Of a DNA stretch of 64,000 bases, positions 1 to 10,533 are shown piece after piece (positions within the stretch are counted from its first letter, which is position 1; each line of letters starts with the position of its first letter). Source of the DNA: Volutella citrinella (Eukaryota; Ascomycota; Sordariomycetes; Hypocreales; Nectriaceae); the NCBI GenBank assembly GCA_034401135.1, contig JAWZSP010000007.1, positions 310,001 through 374,000 on the forward strand, read 5' to 3'. Under the pieces are notes generated by a model, which worked only from the letters and a program-made list of their open reading frames with translations, was not told the DNA's origin and did not search any database. The translations under genes and the position numbers were made by a program.

Positions 1-195
1 TCTGGCGCCAACGTCGGCAGGTCTCCGATGCAGGAGACGCCATCACGCAATTGAGCCGGCCGTGGAATTGGGAGTAGACATCAGCCGAGGAAATGTGATA
101 TAAACAGTATTGCTGCCCATGGCCACGATTCGTTACGGTAGACTCCTTACTTTAGCCCAAAGTGACGACCATCCCCACGTTCCCACCAAGCCAAC

Positions 196-1452
196 ATGCC
201 ATCCGCTGTGCCACAGTTGTACCAATATACTCACGTCCCCGAGACCCAAGAGGACCTCGACTGGGCCGACCGTGTGTTCTCCTCAATTACCTCGTGTGAT
301 TATGGCTGCTGACTCTCTCCTTAGTCCCTACAATTGACCTGGCAAAGTATGGGACGCCCGAGGGCAACCGGGAACTAGCCAGCACCGTCTTGGACGCCAT
401 CCGCACAAAGGGATTCTTCTATGTCACCAACTTTGGCATCTCTCAAGAAGCCGTCGATCGGCAGTTTGCCCTAGGGCAGCGATTCTATGAGCTGCCCCTA
501 GAGGAGAAGCTCAAGTATGAGCCCAATCTGCACGAGGGCGACTACAATGGCTACCGGCCCGCTGGCCGCCGACTCCTGGAAGGCGGCATCAAAGACAAGA
601 CTGAGGTCTGGAATATGGCGAGTAAGCATATCTTTCTTTCGGTTCGCTTCAATTGTTAATGACTACACAGCCAATGACGGCCGGATCACTCAACCCGTGC
701 CCACCTTAATCAAGGAACGCCTGCCCGAGATTGAGGGCTTCGCCAAGGACCTCCACGACAAGGTTCTCGACCCCCTCAATCATCTCATTGCCCTGGCGTT
801 GGAGCTTCCCGAGGACTTCTTCGTCAACCTGCACAGGTGGAACGTCCACGACGAGTCTCACCTGCGCTACATGAAGTACTCCAAGTTCTCGCCCGAAGAG
901 GCCGCTGCTCTCAGTGACGGACTGTGGACACGCGGCCACACTGACCTTGGAACGCTCACCCTCCTCTTCCGCCAGCCTGTAGCGGCGCTGCAGATCCGAG
1001 ACCATGAGACTGGCCAGTGGAAGTGGGCCAAGCCACTCGACGCCAGTTTGACAGTCAACACGTGTGACGCCTTGAGCTTCCTCACGGGCGGATATATCAA
1101 ATCCACCATTCACCGGGTATGTGCAATGTCATGTCGTGTGTGTAGACGAGGTCCTAATCGTGTGTGATAGGTTTCTCTACCGCCCAAGGACCAAAGAGAC
1201 GTAGATCGTCTCGGACTCCTGTACTTTGCCCGTCCGCAGAACGACCTGGTGCTCAGCACCATCGACTCTCCTGTCCTGAAGCGCGAAGGCTATACGCAGA
1301 ATGAATTTGAAAAGGGCGGGCACCCGGTTCCCACCATGGGCAGCTTCACAGTCTCCAAGCAGACATGGCAGCACCGCCCCAAGGGTGTCTCGTACAAGGA
1401 ATCTGAAGGACAGGAAATTGTGCCCGGTTTTCTCGGCACGACCTTTAAGTAG
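196..1452 (+). CDS. 2-oxoglutarate/Fe(II)-dependent dioxygenase (isopenicillin N synthase-like)
   Basis: Four exons: 196-271, 325-621, 671-1116 and 1171-1452, giving 366 aa. Introns are 49-54 bp with GTGTGT, GTAAGC and GTATGT donors. The start at 196 has a good context (CCAACATG) and leads into a 'TIDLAKYG' stretch, the usual beginning of the DIOX_N domain. The C-terminal half holds the double-stranded beta-helix. 'RGHTDLGTL' supplies the HxD iron ligands (about H214 and D216) and 'STIHRV' the distal His (about H272). Members of this superfamily couple 2-oxoglutarate decarboxylation to hydroxylation, desaturation or ring closure of small molecules; the substrate cannot be told here. The protein is cytosolic, with no signal peptide. 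The downstream neighbour is convergent and unrelated in function. Family call is firm; role is open. Confidence 0.9.
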
Positions 1453-1784
1453 CGGGACGGCGAGAGATGATAGCAGTTAGCATTATGTATTCAGCCAGAG
1501 ACCCGGAGGATATCGAGTAGAAACCGTGTGTGACGATTGTAAGGATGAATGACATCAAAGCCTAGTTCAGCACTGCAGCGTGAGAATTGGAGTCGTTTAT
1601 TCGAGCACTCATCAGCGAATTTGACACCACTAGCATTGGGTCTTGTCTAGCATGTACATTGCGATCAGATCAGGCGCAGGCCCCTGTAAGCTGTGGGAAC
1701 AATGGCAGCCGGGTCTCCATGGCCTTGTCGAGTATATCACACAGGGGTCCACAGCCGAATATGATTCGAGACGCAATATGATCC
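1453..1784. other. Intergenic, convergent 3' ends
   Basis: About 330 bp between two converging stop codons. It must hold both 3' UTRs. No further coding or structural signal is seen. Confidence 0.6.
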
Positions 1785-3280
1785 CTATCCGTCGATGCAT
1801 CCCACGCCACTTAGTTCCAACAGACCTTTGTCCATGTTTCTGCACAGCCACTGGGCCGGCTTCCCGCTTGGGGCCCGGATGGTAATATTCTCAGCTCGAA
1901 TGTTGTCACAGGTCTGTTGCCAGTCAGCATCATCCACCTCCCTCCGTCAGAAGCCAATCAACCTACATCGGGGGCGCTGCAAATCAAGGACCCAACAACA
2001 GGGTCGCTCTTCTTGGACGTAGTACCCCAAAAGCCCTTGAAGACGACGTCGCTGATCTTCATCCTCGATGGAAACTCTGTGCACTTTGTCGCATTCCTCT
2101 CGCCATAGCACTGGTCGACCTTGATGGCGCCGTCGTTGTTGTCGTTGTGGAACAGGTCGTATGTGACGTTGCGAACGTATCCAGCGCCGTTGCCACCGCC
2201 GAGGCCAGGCTGGAAGTCAACCTCCGTGCCCGGCCACACCTTGATTCGCGCTCCGTCTGTGGCGTTGCTCAGGGAGACATTGTAGATGTACAGGTTCTCG
2301 ACAATGTCGAAAATCTCTTCATACTGGCCGAGCGAGCCCACAGAGATGCCGTGGGAGCCGTTGCAGACAATGCCTGAGGATGATGAGCAACTCTGCCTTG
2401 GAGCACGGGGTGACAGACGTAAATACCTTGAACAATGATGTTTGTGCTGTTTGGCTTGAATGACACACAGTCGTCGTCGTGGTTGATGTATGAGTTTTGA
2501 ATCACAATATTGTCTGAGCGGTAGGTATCCCAGCCATCCAAGTTCTTGGCCGGGTTCTTTGATGTAGATCCAGAGTAGATGTCAATGTTGGAGATAAGAA
2601 TGTCTGAGCTGTTTGCAATGAGGTTGTGCCACTGAGAGCAGCCGGTGTCAGCCCTTGTCGGGTCATGGTAATGATTCATGACGTACATTAGGGGAGTTGC
2701 GCATCTTCAAGCCCGTGATGGATCCGCCATGCATACCATCGGTGAGAAAGAGGTGTGGGCGATGAACGCTGCCGTTAGCGGCCCATCCATCGTACCAGAA
2801 CTGGCCGTTGCCGTCGATGGTGCCCTGTCCGTTCCCGAAAATGTTGATGTCCTTTCCGCCAAACACCCACCACGAGGACGCTCCCTGGAAGGTGTACTTG
2901 AAGGTAGCCTTGGTCCAGTAGTGGATGTCTCCGCAAAACTTGACTGTGCCGGTCAAAGCCACGTCGACATGCTTCAAGAAGGTCAGGTCGAGGGGGGAGC
3001 ATATCTCGTACTCCTTGTCGAGCACAATCATACCGCCATTGTTACACTTCTTGAAGGCCTTGAGGATCTCATGTGCATCATCGCGGGGCTTGTCTCCCTT
3101 GACCTTGGCCGGCTTTACGAAACACGTCTTTGTTCGGCGGCCTGACTTGGGGAACGCCTTGTAGGGCTGCAACGGTGTCGGCTCATAGACGATGCGCTTG
3201 GGTGACTTATCATGTGCCGCGGCAGCGACAAAGTCGCCGACCACGAAGGAAACAACAAGAAAGAGGTTACGGAAGAGCAT
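1785..3280 (-). CDS. Secreted exopolygalacturonase, GH28
   Basis: Four exons read on the minus strand: 3280-2687, 2631-2427, 2373-1967 and 1913-1785, giving 444 aa. Introns are 53-55 bp. The start at 3280 is chosen because it opens directly into a signal peptide (about 22 residues, '[17 protein letters not shown]'). All GH28 signatures are present: 'NLDGWD' (about 228-233), 'DDDC' (about 250), 'GSHGISVGS' (His about 274) and 'RIKVW' (about 309). The '[12 protein letters not shown]' context and the C-terminal '[13 protein letters not shown]' region fit the exo-acting PgaX-like group, which releases galacturonic acid from chain ends of homogalacturonan outside the cell. Oddity: the first motif is NLD where most GH28 enzymes have NTD. 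The last exon needs the splice at 1966/1914; without it the protein would lose its conserved Cys-rich end. Confidence 0.93.
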
Positions 3281-3908
3281 TTTCCGGAAGAAGCCAGCGT
3301 GACGTTTACTAGGGGCTATAGCTGATCCATCGAGGCGGCCAGGAGAGATTCTTGTAGTCACAGCGAGAACGATGCTCATGCAGCGTAGATGGCATTCAGG
3401 CGTGAGCTCACTTTAGCCATCAAGATACACCAGCATGGTATGAGCCGCTGCTCCAAAGCGGAGAGTATCAGGGACAGCCGGGACATGGATGATTGTTCAT
3501 GCATCTGATTGACGACGATTTAGCCTAAACCGGTCCTCGAGGCTATAACAAGTAATCCTTGGGGCCAAGAACAGGAGTAATACGATACCCCACATGTGTC
3601 TCTGGGGAACGCAGCCCGCCTAAGGACCAAAGATGGGGGCGGTGCAGTTGGAGGCAACAGTTTGATGGCGTGATTGGTGGAAAGACTTGATTTCGTCGGC
3701 ACGGGTAATCAAACGCCAAGGCAGATCAGCAGTGTCATGACCTGCCTGTGGGGACGCCGTCGGCTAAACAGTACGAATCTTGGCAAACTATTGCTTCCAG
3801 AGTGCTGTAGAGCATTAGAGCTGCAATCGGGTCTGGCGTGGTTCAAGGGCGGAATTGCCTAACACTGCATAGGAATTATTAGCGAGGCCATCGTCCAATC
3901 AGCAACAA
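3281..3908. other. Intergenic upstream of exopolygalacturonase and tRNA
   Basis: No ORF with protein-like composition. This is the promoter side of the exopolygalacturonase (minus strand) and the 5' flank of the tRNA gene. Confidence 0.5.
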
Positions 3909-4033
3909 AGCAATTTGGCGCAGTGGAAGCGCGGTATGTTCCCCATTCATCATCACTTGTCCCAGAACGAGTCTAACTCCTCCCAGCCGGGCTCATAACC
4001 CGGAGGTCGCACGATCGAAACGTGCAATTGCTA
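3909..4033 (+). tRNA. Initiator tRNA-Met (CAT) interrupted by a 53-bp intron at position 26/27
   Basis: Exons 3909-3933 and 3987-4033 join into a 72-nt cloverleaf in which every stem pairs. The acceptor is AGCAATT with AATTGCT and discriminator A; the D stem is GCGC with GCGC; the anticodon stem is CCGGG with CCCGG around loop CTCATAA (anticodon CAT at 3994-3996); the T stem is GCACG with CGTGC. Initiator hallmarks are present: three G:C pairs at the base of the anticodon stem, and a T loop ATCGAAA with A54 and A60 instead of the elongator TTC loop. The A-box region (TGGCGCAGTGG) lies wholly in exon 1 and the B-box in exon 2, so the intron lengthens the gap between the boxes. A T7 run follows 18 bp downstream. 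The intron is not at 37/38, where eukaryotic nuclear tRNA introns sit, and looks spliceosomal. Confidence 0.85.
3934..3986 (+). other. Spliceosomal-type intron inside the tRNA-Met gene
   Basis: The 53-bp insert begins GTATGT, has TCTAAC at 3972-3977 (nine bases before the acceptor) and ends CAG. Length and all three signals match the protein-gene introns of this same window, for example 1117-1170 with a GTATGT donor. The boundary can slide by one G without changing the mature tRNA. No conventional tRNA intron position is involved. Confidence 0.75.
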
Positions 4034-4051
4034 GCTTGGCAATTCGCCCTC

Positions 4052-4068
4052 TTTTTTTGTCTTTTTTT
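4052..4068 (+). terminator. Pol III terminator (two T7 runs)
   Basis: T7 at 4052-4058 and again at 4062-4068, starting 18 bp past the tRNA 3' end. Runs of this length are strong RNA polymerase III stops in fungi. Confidence 0.75.
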
Positions 4069-4480
4069 CTACTTCGCTCCCTTTTTAGCACCGGTGGCAG
4101 TTTTTCTTTACTTTCAGGAGAGTCGCTAGCATGAAGTTGCCGCTTCCAATCTTACCTAGGTACCTGTTACGGACCTACCCTGGACAGTCCGACGGTTCTG
4201 CGTGATGTTCTGCGCAAAGCTCTGTCTGTCAATGAAAAGGTCTCTCAAAGTCATTTGTTAGTAGGTGATAAGGCCTGTCATACAATTGAGCCTAGTGTGA
4301 GCAACTGCCATCCTAGATTGTGGGTATTTCAGACTTGACTCAGGATCTGATTTTCTTATCACGATTCGCAAATGAAGTGATGAGGATGTCGCGGGACCTA
4401 TACCACTGAACCTATGCTGTTAGACTGGAAAATTAACAATGGACATCAGTCATTCATAACTTGGGATAGAGCGAGTGAAG
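4069..4480. other. Intergenic, promoter of next gene
   Basis: No coding signal. It is relatively AT-rich compared with the flanking genes. Confidence 0.4.
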
Positions 4481-4486
4481 TATAAA
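4481..4486 (+). promoter_or_regulatory. TATA box of the 4591 gene
   Basis: TATAAA about 105 bp upstream of the ATG at 4591, followed by a pyrimidine-rich CATCAATCAACATC leader, a common layout for fungal promoters. Confidence 0.45.
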
Positions 4487-4590
4487 GCCGACAACCATGG
4501 CACACTAGGCCGAACAGTATCATCAATCAACATCTTTGCCCCTGAGCACCCACCGAGCTTATCAACTATTCTCAGCTACCATCGCAAGTC

Positions 4591-5145
4591 ATGCGAGAGT
4601 GGATAACCAGACCTAATTTCCGTGTCTTCCCTAGAGATGACATAGCCCGCAACAACGCGATGAGGGAGGCATTTGTGGGCATGCATTATGGCAGGTATAG
4701 ACCGACTGATTTCACGGCAGCAAAAGAGGCGCTCGATGAGGCGGTCGCCGAGGGCAAATTTTCCGCGCAGATCGCAGAGGAGGTGTACCCAGTCTTCGTC
4801 AAGGCATACTCCAGATACAAGGAAAACCAGGTGATCTTCTTGGACATCGTGAAGAAGACTTTTGAGGCCAAACCAGACAACCAGACACTTGAGCCCGGCC
4901 AGGAGTGGGTAGGGCAGCAGTTCGACATTGACCGCCCCAAGGGGTTCATGGATACGTTGTTCAGTTTCTGCAAGGCAATGCGTGGGCCGCCCGAGGACAA
5001 ACCCCTCCCCAAACTGGATTCAGTACTAGTGGTCAAGAATGTTACTTCTGAGGCTGTCACTCTTGATTGGGACAGGTTTGGCCCCGAGGTTGGGATCTGT
5101 GGTTGCACCACCTTGAAATGTTTGTATTGCTCCATCGTGGGTTGA
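4591..5145 (+). CDS. Hypothetical protein
   Basis: Single open frame of 184 aa beginning at the first ATG after a TATA box and a C/A-rich leader. I do not recognise the family. There is no signal peptide and no membrane segment. The N-terminal 150 residues look like a folded, mostly helical domain rich in charged residues ('AAKEALDEAVAEGKF', 'DIVKKTF'), with a Pro-rich stretch near 140. The last 20 residues are Cys-rich ('GICGCTTLKCLYC') and unlike the rest, so the true 3' end may be spliced differently, for example from a GTTGGG donor near 5088. Codon use matches the neighbours. Confidence 0.55.
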   Translation: MREWITRPNFRVFPRDDIARNNAMREAFVGMHYGRYRPTDFTAAKEALDEAVAEGKFSAQIAEEVYPVFVKAYSRYKENQVIFLDIVKKTFEAKPDNQTLEPGQEWVGQQFDIDRPKGFMDTLFSFCKAMRGPPEDKPLPKLDSVLVVKNVTSEAVTLDWDRFGPEVGICGCTTLKCLYCSIVG

Positions 5146-5803
5146 GTAAACATGACAGCATGTGCCAGACTTGTGCTGAAAGTGATCGGCTGGTGGTGAA
5201 CTTGAGAAATGTGGGTTTGCGTCGACTGCAACTTGCAGATGAACCGATGCAAAGCGATACGAGCAATGTTTTCAGTTCGTCGACAGAGCCAGTCGAGGGC
5301 ACCTAGACTCTATCCCGAGATGGAGTGAGAATGTAAGCTACGGCATATCAGGAAGGCGTTGCCGATTAGGCTGCAAGAAATCATGTGCGCTCCCAATCCA
5401 GAAGCCAATCTGTACGGGGCGCATGCCTAGCCCACCTTATCACAACGAGTGCCGAAGCCGGTGGCATCGGATGGGACTTGGCTCCACCGTCGGGTTGCGA
5501 TCCCGAGGGACTGGCTCTCATTTTATTTCCGCCTTGAGTGCTAGTAAGCGTCACTGTTCCACACCCGCGTGGCTCTCATCGATATCTGCTCTTTGGGCGT
5601 AGCGCCAGCACCTAAACCCCAGGGAAACTGGACATGTGCCGGCCGGGTTTCTCGCGGGTTTGCTTCGTTTCGGCATAGTGCCAGATGAGAAGCGTGGGTA
5701 TCTATTCCGATGGACGATTGATTTAAGAGATGCGATCGCGCCTAGACGACGTCTTGTCTGTCCGTATCTCCTTCAGCCTCTTCAGTCTCTCATAGCCTCA
5801 ATC
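5146..5803. other. Intergenic / promoter of amine oxidase
   Basis: No conserved protein signal. An in-frame extension of the amine oxidase reaches back to 5636 but lacks family similarity, so it is read as 5' leader. Confidence 0.5.
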
Positions 5804-7281
5804 ATGTTTGACGTCATCGTTGTCGGCGCCGGCTTCAGCGGCCTCCAGGCTGCATACACTGCCCAGCAGGCGGGCCTCTCCGTTGTCGTTGTCGAGGCCA
5901 GAGACCGGGTCGGGGGAAAGTCGTGGACTGTGCCCCTGGCGTCTGGGCGCGGTGTTGCGGACCTGGGCGCGGCCTGGGTCAACGACTCGCTCCAGCCAAA
6001 GGTGTGGTCCTACGTGAAACAGTTTGGCCTCGAGGTCGTCAAGCAGCGACTCACAGGCACCGCCGTCATGCACGCGTCGCCCACGGAGCGCATCGAGTTT
6101 CCCTTTGGCATCACGCCCGAGGTGGGTTGGCTCAGATGAGAAAAAGAGTAACACTGACAACCGGGTAGTTCTCCAAAGAAGACAAGGCCAACCTCGAGCG
6201 CATCCGCGACCACATCCAGGCCGAGTCGCTCAAGCCCAACGGCCTGCGTCCAGAAGATGACCTCGTTTCGCTGGACGAGTACGTGCGCAACCTCGGGGCC
6301 GGCCCCAAGACGCGCCAGATGATCAACCTGTGGACGCGGGTGATGCATGGCCTCGAGTCGACGGATGAGTCTGCGGCATGGTTCATTGAGTACTGCCGCA
6401 CCAACCACGGCCTGTTAGCCATCCGTGCCGACGACCACACGGGCGGCAACTACTTGCGCATCACCACTGGTACGTCTCTCGCTTACGGATCTCGGAGCCA
6501 TGACTCACTGATCTTCACAGGAACGCAATCCATTGCCAAGGGCATCGCCGAGCTCATCGGCGCCGCCAACATCCACCTCTCATCGCCCGTCGTCTCCATC
6601 CAGGACGACAAGTCCCGCGTCACCGTCACCACATCGACTGGCAACTCCTTCATCGCCCGCAAGTGCATCGTCTCCCTGCCCAGCAAGATGTACACCGACC
6701 TCAACTTCTCGCCCGCCCTGCCCGCCGCCGTGCGCGAGGTGACGAGCTCGACGACGCTGGGCAGCTACAACAAGTCCATCGTGTGCTACGCGCGCCCCTG
6801 GTGGCGCGACCTCGGCTACAACGGCTTCGCCATGAGCTTCACCGGCCCCGTCTGCGTGCTGCGCGACACCAGCGTCGACGACCTCGGCTTCTACTCGCTG
6901 ACGTGCTTCGTCAACGGCAGGCCCGGCGAGGAATGGGCCGCACGCTACCCGCACGAGCGCCGTAAGATTGTGCTGGACCAGCTGGCTGCCCTCTTTGGCC
7001 AGGGCACCGACTCGGAGCTGTACCGGCCCGTGGAGATCTTTGAGCAGGTCTGGAAGCATGAGAGGTACAGCAAGGGCGCGCTGGCGCCCATCCCAAAGAT
7101 TGGCCACTTTACAAAGTTTGCGTCCGTCTATGGCAAGCCTGTCGGCAACGTGCACTTTGTGGGCACCGAGTACAGCCAGGACTGGAAGGGATACCTCGAG
7201 GGGGCGCTCTGGTCGGGGGAGAAAGGCGCCAAGGAGGTGGCAGCCGAGATTGCCCATCAGGGGGTGCAGTCGAAGCTGTAG
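5804..7281 (+). CDS. Flavin-containing amine oxidase (monoamine oxidase family)
   Basis: Three exons: 5804-6121, 6169-6469 and 6521-7281, giving 459 aa. Introns are 47 and 51 bp. The N-terminus carries the FAD dinucleotide fold 'VIVVGAGFSGL' (GxGxxG at 8-13), then 'EARDRVGGKSW', which matches the amine oxidase R-x-G-G motif, and 'DLGAAWV'. The C-terminus has 'VHFVGTEYSQDWKGYLEGA', the second FAD contact and substrate-cage region of the family. Such enzymes oxidise primary or secondary amines to imines with release of hydrogen peroxide. There is no targeting signal at the N-terminus and no obvious peroxisomal tail (it ends QSKL; a PTS1-like SKL-type end is possible, and the final three residues are in fact SKL). 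The start at 5804 is the first ATG before the FAD motif. The neighbour is a convergent MFS transporter. Confidence 0.93.
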
Positions 7282-7533
7282 AGGAATTCAAATGGATGGT
7301 GTTGTCTCGATGGAGATATTACGATGTATAAAATGCATGCCATGAATACAATTTAATGTCATATCATATTATCAATTTGCTTTTAAGCAGTGGGATGTGA
7401 CGGTGTATCCTAACATGAAACAACACCTATCGTAATCAGGCTAATGCAACACTCCCGTCCTTTATCCCGCCTAGCCCCAATCTACTTGACGGGGTGCTAT
7501 TTTCAATATGTAGTCATCATGGTAGTAAAGCAG

Positions 7534-9166
7534 TTAGTGCTCCTCTTCATCCGCAGCCTTCTGTCGGACACGGTCCCGCTCGTGGTTCTGGAACAAGGCC
7601 AGCAGTCCCAGGTCGTAGCACGCCTTGAGGGTACCGGCGCAGACGAAGGAGATCCAGAAGCTGTTGGAGTCTGCCAGGAGGCCGGTGATGAGGGGCCCGA
7701 GGCTGGTGGCAGCCGTCTTGACCACGTTGACGAGGCCCAGGATGACGGTGCGCTCCTCGGGCAGCAGGATGGCAGCGAGGAAGGCCGAGCGCGGGGCCAC
7801 GTCCATGGACTGGGTGCACGAGCGCAGGATGAGGAACATGGTGGACAGGTGAACCTCGTTGGGGACAGGGATCAACGCCAAGAAGACGGCGGATGGCAGG
7901 TGTGTAAAGACCATGGTCTAGACCCATGTCAGCCCCATGCATGCACAGTAGGCTCTCGGGAGATAAGGCTGGATTCTTATTACTGACCTTAACATTTCCA
8001 AAGCGCTTGGCCAGGTTGGCGGCCACGAGGGTCGAGCACGCGGCGATGATGCTGGTGACGAAGAAGATGGAGCCCAGCTTGCCCTCGTCGATGCCGTAGT
8101 TGGACTTGAAGAAGTAGGTGACCCAGGATCTTTAGGTTTCATTCACGTCAGACGCACGTACTGCAGCCACGGGGGGTGGTTTGGTATAAGTGACAGGGGG
8201 GAGGCTCGGTACTTACAGCGGTGCGAGGCCCGAGGCGAAGCTGTCAAGCGCAAAGAGCAGACACAGGCTGATGACAATAGGGATACTGTGCTTGCTGACG
8301 TTGGGCAACCACCGGCGAGGGGGCTTAGGCTGCTTGACGCTCTCCTGCTGGTTAGAGGCATTCTGGTCGGCGAGCAGAGGAGACGTCTCGTCGTTCTCCG
8401 AGGTCTTCTTTACGTGGTCAGCCTCCACGGCAGGGCTCAGGAGGAGCACTAGCGTGAGTTTAAGCAGGCCTATGGCTGCGTATGCATAAAAGACGAGGCG
8501 GTAGGCCGTCACCAGCTCTCGGCCGAGATTGCTAGTCAGGTAATGGATGGCCCAGCCGCAGGTAATCATGCCAAAGGCGGTGCCGGCCGAGCCAGACAGG
8601 CTGTACCAGGCAAAGATGTCGCTCCGGTGCTCCGACTGGGACAGGTGGGCGATGACACTCTCCTCAACAGCGCGGAAGGGGCCGATCTCGTTGCCGCTGG
8701 GGACACTTAGCCGCCTACAAAGGTCAGATCAGGGGGTTAGGTGAACGCACCTTGGGCTGATGACACCGAGGATGGCGGCGGCCAGCAGCACCCAGTAGTT
8801 GTCGCAGGTGGCAAAGACGATTCCACTGGCCGTCATCAAGACAGCGCCGAGTCCCAGGACGGCCCTGCGGCCCAGCCCGTCGGCGAAGACAGCGAGGGCG
8901 AAGCTGATGGCAATGTCTCCGGCCAGCGTCAGCGTCATGAAGAGCCCGACGAGGGTGGGCGAGATGCGCAGCTGGCGCAGGTACGACACCAGCACCAGCG
9001 TCGACGCTCCGTACGCAAACAGGCGCACGAAGCGCTGAGCGCAGAGCAGCTTGACGTCGGCGCCGGCCCTGTGCAGGGTTACCAGGCCTAGTGCGTCCAG
9101 CGCCCGTACGCCCATCGAGGGCTTGGCCGCCGCCAGGTTGCGTCCGTCATTGGCCGTCGTGGCCAT
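7534..9166 (-). CDS. Major facilitator superfamily transporter
   Basis: Four exons on the minus strand: 9166-8751, 8696-8217, 8129-7988 and 7917-7534, giving 473 aa. Introns are 54, 87 and 70 bp. The start at 9166 (ACAACCATGGCC) is preferred over an upstream in-frame ATG at 9211 for its context. Hydrophobic helices alternate with basic loops. 'FADGLGRRAVLGLGAVLM' is the loop 2-3 MFS signature (DxxGRR). 'GVISPSGNEIGPF' follows and is restored only by the first splice. A polar central loop (about 225-275, 'KPPRR') separates the two six-helix halves. It sits in the plasma membrane or an organelle membrane; the substrate is unknown. It converges on the amine oxidase with a 252-bp gap. Confidence 0.88.
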
Positions 9167-10500
9167 GGTTGTGTCGTTCGGGTGTGTGATGGAACTTGGG
9201 GGTCGTTTCAAGATGCTCGGCCGGCCTGCAGCTTCTGCAGTAGATCTCCAAGGTCAATAGCTTCTAAATGGCCGCTCTTGCCCTTTTTTTGTCCTTTTGA
9301 TCAGCTGCGTTCACCTGGGCTGTGGCTTCTTTTTGTTCTTCCTCGGTCGGAGCTGTGCGAGGTGCTCAAATGTCGAGACGTTGGCGTGTGGCGTGCTGTC
9401 GAATCGGCGCTACACTCGGTCGCCGAAGCCTGCGTTTCTAATGGCCGCCCTGCGGTTGGGCCAACGGGGGCCCTGACAGCACCCGACAGGGAGGTGTGAC
9501 CCGGCCCTAATTAGAGCACACCTTTTAGTGAGGCGATGGGGCGTCCAGTGCCGAAAACACCGACACTACGGCACACTTTAGACCGGGAGGCGGCTCGGCC
9601 ACCTGCCCAGCCCCAGCTGCTCGGCGCCGCCCACGCCCACAGCCCTCCCGAGCGGCACCCCGTTGGCTAGCCCGTTATTTGTCGCATCGTAGATAAAATA
9701 AAGGCGCTGCTCGGATTTTCGGGTTATGACGTAGCCACCACGCCAGGCTCGGAGACGCCTCGGATTTGTCGTGTAAGTCAACGACATCTGCTCACTGTGA
9801 GATTTCAGGCGCGTATGAAATCTCTGTTAGCACAAACCCCCAGGGGATGAACAAGAGTTCCTGATATTTTAGGCGGTGGCAGGACATGCCGCCCAGTCGG
9901 GGCATCGAATAGTCCCACTGCCCAGAAACATCAACCATCCACCTCGTCACCGTCAGCGACCTTGTCTTTGCCGCACCTAGATCCTTTTCTCGGCCGGTGC
10001 TACGGATTTATTGAAGACGACCGAGCCAATTTGGAGCATAGATGGCACCGCCTTGGCATAGCTACATCATCTGGGCTGCAGTGCTTCCGCCAATGCGTCC
10101 AATGTCCCCAGGATGTCCTCTTCCTCAAGTCGGTCGCCCGCCCTTGAGTCCATCTGCCTCTCCCGCTTCTCCCCCCTATTCCTGCCACATTCAGGAGCAA
10201 GTTTCAATGGATGCAGAAATTAACGACTACAGACTAGGCAACATGACTAGAACTGCTGTCGGGAAACTGCTGCCTGATGGTCGAATCGAGGATTCCACTC
10301 TCAGCCAAGGACATCTGCCAAACTCCCATACGAGACCAAGGCACCAAATGGCTTGCAGTCATTAAGGCAAAAGCGGCCTGTGCAGATGCGTCATCACCTT
10401 CCGGCTACATATGTGGATGGTGTTGACACCATACGTCATATAAGACGTCAATCCCGTCGGCGTACCTGTGTCGCTGCCTTGGTTTGATTCTAGTCCTATG

Positions 10501-10533
10501 CTGTTGCTGTTGCTGCTGCTGCTGCTGCTGCTG
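10501..10533. repeat. (CTG)n microsatellite
   Basis: An imperfect then perfect run of CTG/TTG triplets of about 33 bp in non-coding sequence. Confidence 0.85.

Noticed and set aside
1..9166. Biosynthetic cluster of dioxygenase, amine oxidase and MFS transporter
   Set aside because: No backbone enzyme, no regulator, and a tRNA and pectinase lie between; proximity alone is not enough.
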